Positions 1 to 5,394 of a stretch of DNA of 6,314 nt are shown here, piece by piece (position 1 is the first letter of the stretch; each line of letters begins with the position of its first letter). Where the stretch lies: assembly GCA_002404215.1 (NCBI GenBank), contig DHJG01000135.1:1439-7752 (forward strand), given 5' to 3'. The stretch is from Desulfosporosinus sp. UBA4726. GTDB lineage: Bacteria > Bacillota > Desulfitobacteriia > Desulfitobacteriales > Desulfitobacteriaceae. Under the pieces are notes generated by a model, which did no database searches, was not told the origin of the DNA, and was given only the letters and a program-made list of their open reading frames with translations. Made by a program: the position numbers and the translations under genes.

Positions 1-2
1 AA

Positions 3-239
3 GAGTTCTATGCTGAAAAAGGGTTCACTAACGAGCCTGGACGTTGCCCTGAGTGTCGTGCAGCTAAGAAAGCACAAAACAGAAACGATGGTGGCGGCTA
101 TTCTCGTCAAGAACGCGAAATGTTCCCAGCTGTTTGCGCTACTTGCGGAAAAGAAACTACTGTTCCTTTTCAACCATCTGGCGACAAACCAGTATATTGC
201 CGCGAGTGCTTTCAACCCCGCGCACGCAACAATTACTAA
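3..239 (+). CDS. Zinc-ribbon protein, CxxC-x17-CxxC type (3' part; start lies outside the window)
   Basis: The frame is open from the window edge to TAA at 237-239, giving 78 residues. It begins EFYAEKGFTNEP, followed by a CPEC pair (C15, C18 of the visible part). It then has a basic Gly/Arg/Gln-rich linker and a second metal site, CATC (C45, C48), 17 residues, then CREC (C66, C69). This matches the small probable zinc-ribbon proteins (zf-trcl type, the 'CxxC-x17-CxxC' family, sometimes misnamed cytochrome c551). In that family a first CxxC just upstream pairs with CPEC, and here it would lie outside the window. The four visible CxxC/CxxC elements suggest two structural zinc sites and possible nucleic-acid or protein binding. 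The exact function of the family is not known. The tail is basic (PRARNNY). A strong terminator starts 14 bases after the stop. Another open frame over the same bases is a shadow with no family resemblance. I am confident of the family, not of the role. Confidence 0.85.
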   Translation, partial: EFYAEKGFTNEPGRCPECRAAKKAQNRNDGGGYSRQEREMFPAVCATCGKETTVPFQPSGDKPVYCRECFQPRARNNY

Positions 240-253
240 ATCGTTAATAGTAG

Positions 254-296
254 AAACCTTCCTTGGCTTTAGAGCCGGGGGAAGGTTTTTTCTTTT
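254..296 (+). terminator. Intrinsic terminator of the zinc-ribbon gene
   Basis: AAACCTTCC (254-262) pairs perfectly with GGAAGGTTT (280-288). An inner GGCT/AGCC stem (265-268 with 273-276) continues it through two G-T pairs and one bulged G. The 3' arm runs into a T tract (286-296, interrupted by one C). This is a classic rho-independent terminator 14 bases after the stop codon at 237-239. Confidence 0.9.
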
Positions 297-347
297 ATAG
301 GCATGAGAACTTAGAAGCCCATGCACAGGAGTAAACCTTGAAACGTC

Positions 348-378
348 AACAGCTTGAGATTATTCTCAAGCTGTTTTT
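348..378 (+). terminator. Second intrinsic terminator, 12-bp perfect stem
   Basis: AACAGCTTGAGA (348-359) and TCTCAAGCTGTT (364-375) form a perfect 12-bp stem with a four-base loop (TTAT). The 3' arm ends in a run of five T. It lies about 50 bases after the first terminator with no convincing gene between. It may back up the first one, or end a short transcript starting in between. A AGGAG at 327-331 sits 6 bases before a TTG at 338, but the frame it would open runs through this hairpin and resembles nothing I know. Confidence 0.8.
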
Positions 379-477
379 ATCCTATATTAGACTTAATCTA
401 TTGTCTTTTTGTCTTATTGAGAGCTACTGTTCCATTATTCGAAAGAAAATTGTAAGAATCGACGGTGCTGATATTGA

Positions 478-744
478 AAGAAAGAGGACATCGGTACTAG
501 TGGTAAGTGGAGTCTATTGCAAGCTCCGCAGCATGGAGTAATTTGCTACATTCTAGAAGGGCAAGACAAAAATGAGTTCAGAAAAGATATTCCACCCGCT
601 ATAATCAATGAGATGTTTTCTGGTATTCTTAAGTCCACAATGAATAGCAATTTGGAACTTCCCTTTATGGATAATATTAATTTTAAACTTTCTTTGCTAT
701 TAGAAGGTATCCTTAAGAAGAAAGATGGTAAGATGGGTTCATAA
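478..744 (+). pseudogene. Probable remnant of a TetR-type regulator (C-terminal part only)
   Basis: One frame is open from just after a stop at 475 to TAA at 742-744, about 88 residues. There is no ATG with a ribosome binding site; the only in-frame start candidate near its front is a TTG at 517 without a Shine-Dalgarno. The part from about 570 on reads ILEGQDKNEFRKDIPPAII, then NEMFSGIL and a closing LSLLLEGILKK. That is the usual pattern of the last three helices of TetR/AcrR regulators (EGQ...G.FR.DI.P......M..G.L, ending in L.EGI). The N-terminal helix-turn-helix is absent: the three frames between the terminator at 348-378 and 478 all contain stops and show no convincing HTH. I infer a decayed or truncated regulator. 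A short real protein using the TTG start cannot be excluded. The family call rests on pattern only. Confidence 0.5.
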
Positions 745-882
745 CATTACTCAGACACGGGACAAGAAAACTTCACATAAAGCATTCCCAATAGTTAATA
801 GAGATGCGTCGTGGTTGATTTGTTCACTAACAGTAATATCATAGAAAGCAAAGAGCCTCTATTTCTAAACTACCAGTATCGG

Positions 883-916
883 AAGCCACCTCGTACTAAG
901 CGGAGCGAGGTGGCTT
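883..916 (+). terminator. Strong hairpin, terminator-like but with a poor T tract
   Basis: AAGCCACCTCG (883-893) pairs perfectly with CGAGGTGGCTT (906-916) around a 12-base loop. The + strand continues GTTGATTTATG, which is T-rich but not a clean T run. On the minus strand no T tract follows. It could be the old terminator of the decayed regulator, or a repeat unit scattered in the genome. Confidence 0.5.
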
Positions 917-1038
917 GTTGATTTATGTAGTAATCGCCCACTTCTAATTAGCGCAATCGAAAAGATTGATCAGCGCAAAGCATATTGATACACAAAAAAC
1001 TAATCCCAAATTCATTCAAACCCATACATAATTAATGA

Positions 1039-1067
1039 TTTACACACAAGAATCGTGGTATTATTAT
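1039..1067 (+). promoter_or_regulatory. Sigma-A-like promoter of the aryl-CoA ligase gene
   Basis: TTTACA (1039-1044) and TATTAT (1062-1067) are separated by exactly 17 bases, each one or two mismatches from consensus. Transcription would start near 1074, giving a leader of about 54 bases before the ATG at 1128. No clear operator is seen. Confidence 0.6.
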
Positions 1068-1127
1068 GAATGGATTAATTCTACAAGCTTTGTACATACG
1101 CACAAGCCGTTAAAAGGAGAATAAGCA

Positions 1128-2357
1128 ATGATGAAACAAGTTCAGTTTGATTCAATTAAAAAAACATTGATAAATCTAAAAAAATACGATGGATTTTATC
1201 AGAAAAAATTTGAAGGAATTGATCTAGATTCGATCCAATGTCAAGAGGATTTTGAGAAGTTACCATTTACAAATAAAAGTGATTTGAGAGAGGCTTATCC
1301 CTTAGGCTTACAGGCAGTTCCTGATCATGAAATTGTCCGTATTCACTCATCTTCCGGTACTACAGGTACACCCATCATCATTCCCTATACCGCACAGGAT
1401 GTAGCAGATTGGGCAATAATGTTTAAACGTTGCTATGAAACAGCGGGAGTGACTAACCTGGATCGTGTTCATATTACCCCTGGATATGGCCTGTGGACGG
1501 CTGGAATAGGCTTTCAAACAGGTGCTGAATTATTAGGGGCAATGGTTATTCCAATGGGACCAGGTAATACAGATAAACAAATTCAAATGATGATAGATTT
1601 AAAAAGCACTGTATTATGTGCTACTTCCTCCTATGCACTTCTTTTAGCTGAAGAAATTTCCAAGCGGGGGATCAATGGTAAAATTCATCTGACTAAGGGG
1701 GTTATCGGTTCGGAACGCTGGGGAGAAAAAATGCGTCATCGAATAGCCAACGAACTAGGAGTTCAACTTTACGATATTTATGGGCTAACCGAGATCTATG
1801 GGCCTGGTATTGCGATGAGTTGTGAAAAGGAATGTGGTATGCATTACTGGGACGATTATTTATACTTCGAAATTATAGATCCCAATACTGGTGCACTGGT
1901 ACCGGAAGGAGAAATCGGGGAGTTGGTTATTACCACTCTTAAGAAAACGGGTGCACCACTCATTCGTTATCGTACGCATGATTTAACTCGTTTCATGCCG
2001 GGTGATTGTGCGTGTGGTTTAGAGTATCCTAGAATTGATACCCTGATTGGTCGCACTGACGACATGATCAAGGTAAAGGGTGTTAATATTTTCCCCGCCC
2101 AAATTGAGGAAATGTTACGAGGCGTAGATGGAACGAGTAGCGAATATCAGGTCATGATTGATCATTTAAATGGTAAAGACATTATGACATTGTTTTTTGA
2201 AACCGAACATGAAACAGATAAGAGAATCATAGAACGAAATATTAAACAACATTGTAAAGCGAGAATTGGTATTACCATAGTGCCAAAGGCGGTTTCAATG
2301 GGTGAACTTCCTCGAAGTGAGAAAAAGTCCACGCGTATATTTGATAATCGTTATTAA
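1128..2357 (+). CDS. Phenylacetate/aryl-CoA ligase, PaaK family (AMP-forming)
   Basis: This is a 409-residue enzyme of the adenylate-forming superfamily. It activates a carboxylic acid with ATP and joins it to CoA in the cytoplasm; in this family the acid is usually phenylacetate or a related aryl acid. Visible motifs are the phosphate-binding loop SSSGTTGTP (74-82), YGLTE (218-222), the ribose-binding RTHDLTRF (282-289), the hinge GRTDDMIKVKGVNIFP (308-323), and LPRSEKKSTR (394-403) with K400 as the likely catalytic lysine. C232, C236, H239, C294 and C296 may form a metal site (inference). Family members usually have about 430 residues; this one lacks some of the usual N-terminal lead and starts close to the SIKKTLINLKKYDGFY helix. 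AGGAG at 1115-1119 lies 8 bases before the ATG; a second ATG follows directly and is less well placed. No other paa or ior genes lie nearby, so the substrate cannot be named. The promoter at 1039-1067 drives it. Confidence 0.9.
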   Translation: MMKQVQFDSIKKTLINLKKYDGFYQKKFEGIDLDSIQCQEDFEKLPFTNKSDLREAYPLGLQAVPDHEIVRIHSSSGTTGTPIIIPYTAQDVADWAIMFKRCYETAGVTNLDRVHITPGYGLWTAGIGFQTGAELLGAMVIPMGPGNTDKQIQMMIDLKSTVLCATSSYALLLAEEISKRGINGKIHLTKGVIGSERWGEKMRHRIANELGVQLYDIYGLTEIYGPGIAMSCEKECGMHYWDDYLYFEIIDPNTGALVPEGEIGELVITTLKKTGAPLIRYRTHDLTRFMPGDCACGLEYPRIDTLIGRTDDMIKVKGVNIFPAQIEEMLRGVDGTSSEYQVMIDHLNGKDIMTLFFETEHETDKRIIERNIKQHCKARIGITIVPKAVSMGELPRSEKKSTRIFDNRY

Positions 2358-2420
2358 ATTTGTAAATTCAAAGCATTAATCATTAAGAGGTTATATTTTA
2401 ATCATTTATAGGAGGTTCTA

Positions 2421-3050
2421 ATGAAAAAAGTATCTTTTATGCTAATTACCCTATTAATACTATCAATCGCAGGTTGTACATCCAAGGCCCCAATTCCATC
2501 CCAGCCGGCAGTTCAGGGCAAGACTTGGACCTCACCACCAGCCATGCAAATTGACCCCAAAAAACCGTATCACGCAGTGATCCACACCAACCTTGGCGAT
2601 ATCAGTATTAAATTATTTCCAGAAGATGCACCTAAAACAGTTAATAACTTTGTCTTCTTGGCGAGTAATCACTTTTACGACGAGGTCAAATTTCACAGAG
2701 TAATGAAAACCTTTATGATTCAGACTGGTGATCCCAAGGGAGACGGCACAGGTGGTCCAGGTTATAAATTTGCGGATGAATTATCGTCCAAACATTCATA
2801 TGTGTCTGGAGTTGTAGCAATGGCGAATGCCGGTAAAAATACGAATGGCAGTCAATTCTTTATCGGCTCAGGACCAGACGTCGCAAATTTAGATCAAAAT
2901 CCGGATTATACCATTTTCGGTCAGGTAGACGGAGGTATGGATATTGTAGAGAAGATTGCTAGCGTCAAAGTTGGCCCCAATGCATCAGGCGAACAGAGTT
3001 CACCCCTTGAGCCAGTTTATATGAAGGCGGTCGAAATACAAGAAAAATAG
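2421..3050 (+). CDS. Cyclophilin-type peptidyl-prolyl cis-trans isomerase, lipoprotein
   Basis: This 209-residue protein speeds cis-trans isomerisation of X-Pro bonds and so helps proteins fold. Residues 1-18 are a lipoprotein signal (MKK, hydrophobic core, lipobox IAGC) with C19 as the lipid-modified residue, so it should sit on the outer face of the membrane. A Pro/Ser-rich linker (about 20-48) leads to the cyclophilin domain (about 50-207). It contains FHRV (91-94), FMIQTGD (98-104), GTGGPGYKFADE (109-120) and NTNGSQFFIG (140-149). By alignment with human cyclophilin A the catalytic R93, F98, Q101, Q145 and F147 are kept. The cyclosporin-contact Trp is replaced (about N156) and the catalytic-pocket His by Tyr (Y163), as is common in bacteria. 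AGGAGG at 2410-2415 gives a strong ribosome binding site 5 bases before the ATG. It follows the ligase gene by 63 bases with no terminator or clear promoter between, so co-transcription is possible although the roles are unrelated. A strong terminator follows. Confidence 0.93.
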   Translation: MKKVSFMLITLLILSIAGCTSKAPIPSQPAVQGKTWTSPPAMQIDPKKPYHAVIHTNLGDISIKLFPEDAPKTVNNFVFLASNHFYDEVKFHRVMKTFMIQTGDPKGDGTGGPGYKFADELSSKHSYVSGVVAMANAGKNTNGSQFFIGSGPDVANLDQNPDYTIFGQVDGGMDIVEKIASVKVGPNASGEQSSPLEPVYMKAVEIQEK

Positions 3051-3074
3051 AGCTAGCTAGGTAGCGATACAGAG

Positions 3075-3126
3075 AAAAGGGAAGGCAGATACCCACGATA
3101 AGTAGGTATTCGCCTTCTCTTTTTTG
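3075..3126 (+). terminator. Intrinsic terminator after the isomerase gene
   Basis: GAAGGC (3081-3086) pairs with GCCTTC (3112-3117). The stem extends outwards through a G-T pair into A-rich/T-rich arms, and inwards, after a two-base mismatch, through ATACC/GGTAT (3089-3093 with 3105-3109). The 3' arm ends in six T (3120-3125). A second T run at 3130-3135 follows. Confidence 0.9.
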
Positions 3127-3208
3127 CTATTTTTTCCTAGACTTAGGTTTTTAAGAAATATATTTAAGGTGCATTAATTAGTAGTTAAGGTTTTACGAAC
3201 ATCTGATG

Positions 3209-3217
3209 TGTTAGAAT
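3209..3217 (+). promoter_or_regulatory. Possible extended -10 promoter of the epimerase-like gene
   Basis: TG-T-TAGAAT (3209-3217) is an extended -10 element. The -35 region is poor (GTTTTA at 3190-3195, 16 bases upstream), as often seen with extended -10 promoters. The leader to the ATG at 3324 would be about 100 bases, with no riboswitch I recognise. A better -35 match, TTGACA at 3225-3230, has no -10 at the right distance. Confidence 0.4.
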
Positions 3218-3323
3218 GAAACTATTGACAAGTAGCAAAAAACTAAAAATCTCAACCTTGTTGATGATTAAGCAAAAAAAGATCAGACCTAGACCATAAA
3301 GGTATTTAAGTGGAGGAGAAAAA

Positions 3324-4244
3324 ATGAACGTATTAGTTACCGGCGGCACAGGTTTCATTGGTGGAGAGATATGTAATAAACTTCTTCGCAAGGGTCATAC
3401 TATCGTGTTGCTAACTCGGACTAATGATAAGATCCGAGCGGATTTTCAAAAGCCGGGCATATCAATAGTTCCCTACGAATACGCAGAGGATAGTAAAATA
3501 CCCCTTGAATTAATGGAGAAAATCGATGGTATAATCAATATGGCTGGAGAACCGATTTTTACTGGACGTTGGACTGAAGAGAAGAAAAAAAGAATTTTAG
3601 ACAGTAGAATTAATATTACTCGACAATTGGTGGAGTGCCTTGCTAAGCTTAAAGGTAAGAGGCCACGTGTGCTTGTAAGTGCCTCAGCAGTAGGTTATTA
3701 TGGATCAAGAATTGACGAAGCACTCAAGGAAAATGATAAGCCGGGCAGTGATTTTCTGGCACAGGTATGTGTCAAATGGGAAGCAGTGGCTTTAAAAGCG
3801 CTCGCTTTAGGGGTTAGAACAGTTACATTACGCACAGGAATCGTCTTAGACAAAGGTGGGGGCGCTTTAGCCCAAATGGTGCCACCGTTTAAATATTTTG
3901 TTGGAGGAACCATAGGAAGTGGAAAACAATGGTTTTCCTGGATACATAGAGAAGATATGACCAACTTGTATCTTTTCGCTTTGGAAGATGATCGACTTTC
4001 CGGTCCAGTAAATGCTACATCACCTAATCCAGTGAAAATGTCTGAGGTTAGTGCTACTATGGGAAAGGTTTTACACAGACCATCATGGTTTCCCATCCCA
4101 CCATTTTTAGCTAAAGTCATTATGGGAGAGAGCGCCCAAGTCGTTGTTACAGGTCAAAAAGCTATGCCCAGAAAGCTTTTAAAGCTTAAATTCCCCTATA
4201 AATATCCGACTATTTTGAAAGCGTTACAGGACAGCTTGAATTAA
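3324..4244 (+). CDS. TIGR01777-family NAD(P)-binding epimerase-like protein (extended SDR, YfcH/SDR39U1 type)
   Basis: This 306-residue protein has the usual length of the family. The N-terminal Rossmann fold shows GGTGFIG (7-13) for dinucleotide binding. Family signatures follow: MAGEPIFTGRW (73-83) with KKKRILDSRI (87-96), SASAVGYYG (119-127), LRTGIVLDKGGGAL (169-182), and WFSWIHREDMTNLYLFALE (203-221). The last part (about 250-297) is the DUF1731 domain typical of the family. The active-site Tyr-x3-Lys of classical SDRs is not clearly present: Y125/Y126 lack the following Lys, and K151 lies far off in CVKWE. The catalytic role is therefore uncertain. The family is widespread; its substrate is not established, and the 'epimerase' name comes from homology. 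GGAGGAG at 3312-3318 gives a strong ribosome binding site. The gene stands between a terminator upstream and a separate promoter downstream, so it is probably a single-gene unit. Confidence 0.92.
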   Translation: MNVLVTGGTGFIGGEICNKLLRKGHTIVLLTRTNDKIRADFQKPGISIVPYEYAEDSKIPLELMEKIDGIINMAGEPIFTGRWTEEKKKRILDSRINITRQLVECLAKLKGKRPRVLVSASAVGYYGSRIDEALKENDKPGSDFLAQVCVKWEAVALKALALGVRTVTLRTGIVLDKGGGALAQMVPPFKYFVGGTIGSGKQWFSWIHREDMTNLYLFALEDDRLSGPVNATSPNPVKMSEVSATMGKVLHRPSWFPIPPFLAKVIMGESAQVVVTGQKAMPRKLLKLKFPYKYPTILKALQDSLN

Positions 4245-4250
4245 TAGTCA

Positions 4251-4280
4251 TTTACAATCAGCGTTCTCTTCAACTATGAT
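4251..4280 (+). promoter_or_regulatory. Likely promoter of the ferredoxin-nitroreductase gene
   Basis: TTTACA (4251-4256) and TATGAT (4275-4280) are 18 bases apart. They begin only six bases after the stop of the upstream gene. Transcription would start near 4287, giving a leader of about 45 bases. This argues for independent expression, although read-through from the upstream gene is possible because no terminator lies between. Confidence 0.5.
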
Positions 4281-4333
4281 AGCGATATACATCCCGGAAA
4301 TACAAAATGCAGAAGAAGTGAGGAATGATGAAC

Positions 4334-5146
4334 ATGGATTCTATTAAAGTTAATCAAGAGAAATGTATCCTCTGTGGCCTCTGTGCCGATGCCTGCCCTA
4401 CGGAATTTATCACAATGGGGAATTTGGGACCACAAGCTACAGGAGTGAGTTGTATCGCTTGCGGCCACTGTGTTGCGGTTTGTCCCGTGGAGGCGTTAGA
4501 TAACGTGAAAGCGCCTCTCGGCCAGCAGTTGCCACTAGAAAAAGTACCTGTCCTTGACGCGGAAACTGCGGCCCGCTTTCTCCGTGCCCGACGCTCTATT
4601 CGCCGTTACAAGGAAGATGCCGTACCACGGGAAAAAATTCTACAGCTGCTCGATATCGCCCGATTTGCGCCGACCGGTAGCAACACGCAGGGAGTGGCTT
4701 ATCACGTCATCGATAATGCTGATACGCTACGCAAAATTACGTCCGCAGTAATTGACTGGATGGAAGAGCAAGTAGAAAAAGGTTCTCCTTGGGCGCCTTA
4801 TTTCGCCGCGTCAATTAACAAATATCGTAAAACTGGTCAGGATGTTATCTTACGAGGTGCGCCATGTCTGATTGTGGCCATATCGGCGAAGAAATTTCTG
4901 CCTCGCGGTCGGGATAATACGCATTTTTCACTGGCTTATGCCGAGCTGTATGCGCCTGCTATCCTCTTGGGAACGTGTTGGGCAGGGTTCTTTGAAGCCT
5001 GTGCCGCATCAAATTATCAGCCGCTAATTAACCTTTTGAGTCTGCCAGAGGAAATGGCAGTTACCGGCGGATTGATGGTGGGTTATCCTCAATTTAATTA
5101 TAAACGGCTAGTAGACAGAAATCCGTTGCAAGTGACGTGGCAATAA
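4334..5146 (+). CDS. Ferredoxin-nitroreductase fusion protein
   Basis: A 270-residue cytoplasmic flavoprotein with an N-terminal ferredoxin domain. Two cysteine clusters, C11-C14-C17-C21 and C40-C43-C46-C50 (both C-x2-C-x2-C-x3-C, followed by Pro), should bind two [4Fe-4S] clusters. From about residue 78 a nitroreductase domain follows with RRSIRRY (86-92) and APTGSNTQ (112-119), the expected FMN-contact regions, and closes with VTGGLMVGYPQ. The fusion would pass electrons from the clusters to FMN to reduce nitro compounds, quinones or another acceptor; the natural substrate is unknown. The arrangement is common in Clostridia and sulfate reducers. The start is uncertain: in-frame ATGs lie at 4325, 4328 and 4334. 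The GTGAGGA at 4318-4324 touches the first, leaves 3 bases to the second and 9 to the third, so I chose 4334. G+C is higher than in the neighbours (68 G/C among the 120 bases 4501-4620), hinting at transfer. Its own promoter lies at 4251-4280. Confidence 0.92.
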   Translation: MDSIKVNQEKCILCGLCADACPTEFITMGNLGPQATGVSCIACGHCVAVCPVEALDNVKAPLGQQLPLEKVPVLDAETAARFLRARRSIRRYKEDAVPREKILQLLDIARFAPTGSNTQGVAYHVIDNADTLRKITSAVIDWMEEQVEKGSPWAPYFAASINKYRKTGQDVILRGAPCLIVAISAKKFLPRGRDNTHFSLAYAELYAPAILLGTCWAGFFEACAASNYQPLINLLSLPEEMAVTGGLMVGYPQFNYKRLVDRNPLQVTWQ

Positions 5147-5156
5147 ATTAACATAA

Positions 5157-5177
5157 GAGGCTTTTTCTAAGAGCCTC
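5157..5177 (+). terminator. Hairpin just after the nitroreductase gene, weak terminator
   Basis: GAGGCT (5157-5162) pairs with AGCCTC (5172-5177), and the stem can extend inwards by a T-G and two T-A pairs to a three-base loop. It starts 10 bases after the stop codon. No T run follows on the + strand, so termination here would be inefficient or factor-assisted. Confidence 0.45.
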
Positions 5178-5226
5178 AGAACATCCAAAGATAAAAAGTA
5201 GGGATATCGCTCTAAACGGTACTTAT

Positions 5227-5275
5227 AAACTTGACACTTCAAAAAAGAGTGTTTAGCTTGTAGGTGCTTTTTTTA
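5227..5275 (+). terminator. Possible second terminator hairpin with T run
   Basis: ACACTT (5234-5239) pairs with GAGTGT (5247-5252), with further imperfect pairing outwards to about 5227/5259. A run of seven T or more (5268-5274) follows, but 9 or more bases past the stem. The distance makes it an unusual terminator. Together with the hairpin at 5157-5177 it probably closes the nitroreductase transcript. Confidence 0.35.
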
Positions 5276-5334
5276 TTGATCGTATCAGGGACTCAGACTG
5301 TGATTTGAGTTACAATTACTATGATGTGACTATG

Positions 5335-5351
5335 TTATATTTATAATATAA
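5335..5351 (+). promoter_or_regulatory. -10 region with inverted repeat before the methyltransferase gene
   Basis: TATAAT (5342-5347) is a perfect -10 hexamer. It is embedded in an inverted repeat, TTATATT-TAT-AATATAA (5335-5351). The -35 region at the right distance is poor; TTACAA at 5310-5315 is too far for this -10 (26 bases). The repeat could be a binding site for a regulator or simply reflect AT-richness. The leader to the ATG at 5395 would be about 40 bases. Confidence 0.4.
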
Positions 5352-5394
5352 ATTAGAACTCTATCCTTGTAGAAAGATGAAGGAGGTAAACATA

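Larger units (their letters stand above)
745..1127. other. Non-coding spacer between the regulator remnant and the ligase gene
   Basis: No convincing gene is seen on either strand in these 383 bases. The spacer holds a strong hairpin (883-916) and a weaker interrupted one at 951-976 (CAATC/GATTG core, outer GCG/CGC pairs with a five-base bulge). It also holds the promoter at 1039-1067 and the ligase ribosome binding site at 1115-1119. I could not match it to a known riboswitch or T-box. The stretch from 745 to about 880 shows nothing I can assign and may be more debris of the decayed gene before it. Confidence 0.6.

Noticed and set aside
10..300. A 96-residue open frame overlapping the start of the window
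   Set aside because: The frame two bases off encodes the recognisable zinc-ribbon protein with paired CxxC motifs; the longer frame runs through the terminator hairpin and resembles nothing.
338..541. A 67-residue frame with TTG start behind AGGAG
   Set aside because: It is read through a perfect terminator stem (348-378) in its first codons and shows no family pattern; the spacing to AGGAG is good, so it is not fully excluded.
3225..3230. Perfect TTGACA -35 hexamer
   Set aside because: No -10-like hexamer lies 16-18 bases downstream (the bases there read AATCTC).
3185..3391. A 68-residue hydrophobic minus-strand frame that could look like a small membrane protein
   Set aside because: It overlaps the promoter region, ribosome binding site and first codons of the epimerase-like gene; its hydrophobicity comes from AT-rich antisense sequence.
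3698..4120. A 140-residue open frame on the minus strand
   Set aside because: It lies wholly antisense to the well-supported TIGR01777-family gene, with no ribosome binding site or protein-family resemblance.
4274..4751. Short frames on both strands over the start of the ferredoxin-nitroreductase gene
   Set aside because: They are shadows of a frame with two clear [4Fe-4S] cysteine clusters and a nitroreductase domain.
5231..5236. Perfect TTGACA -35 hexamer in the last spacer
   Set aside because: The bases 16-18 downstream (around TAGCTT) are not a -10; the site is part of the hairpin at 5227-5259.
5147..5394. Possible SAM or cobalamin riboswitch before the MetE-like gene
   Set aside because: I looked for the conserved cores of these riboswitches and saw neither; the spacer holds only simple hairpins and AT-rich promoter sequence.
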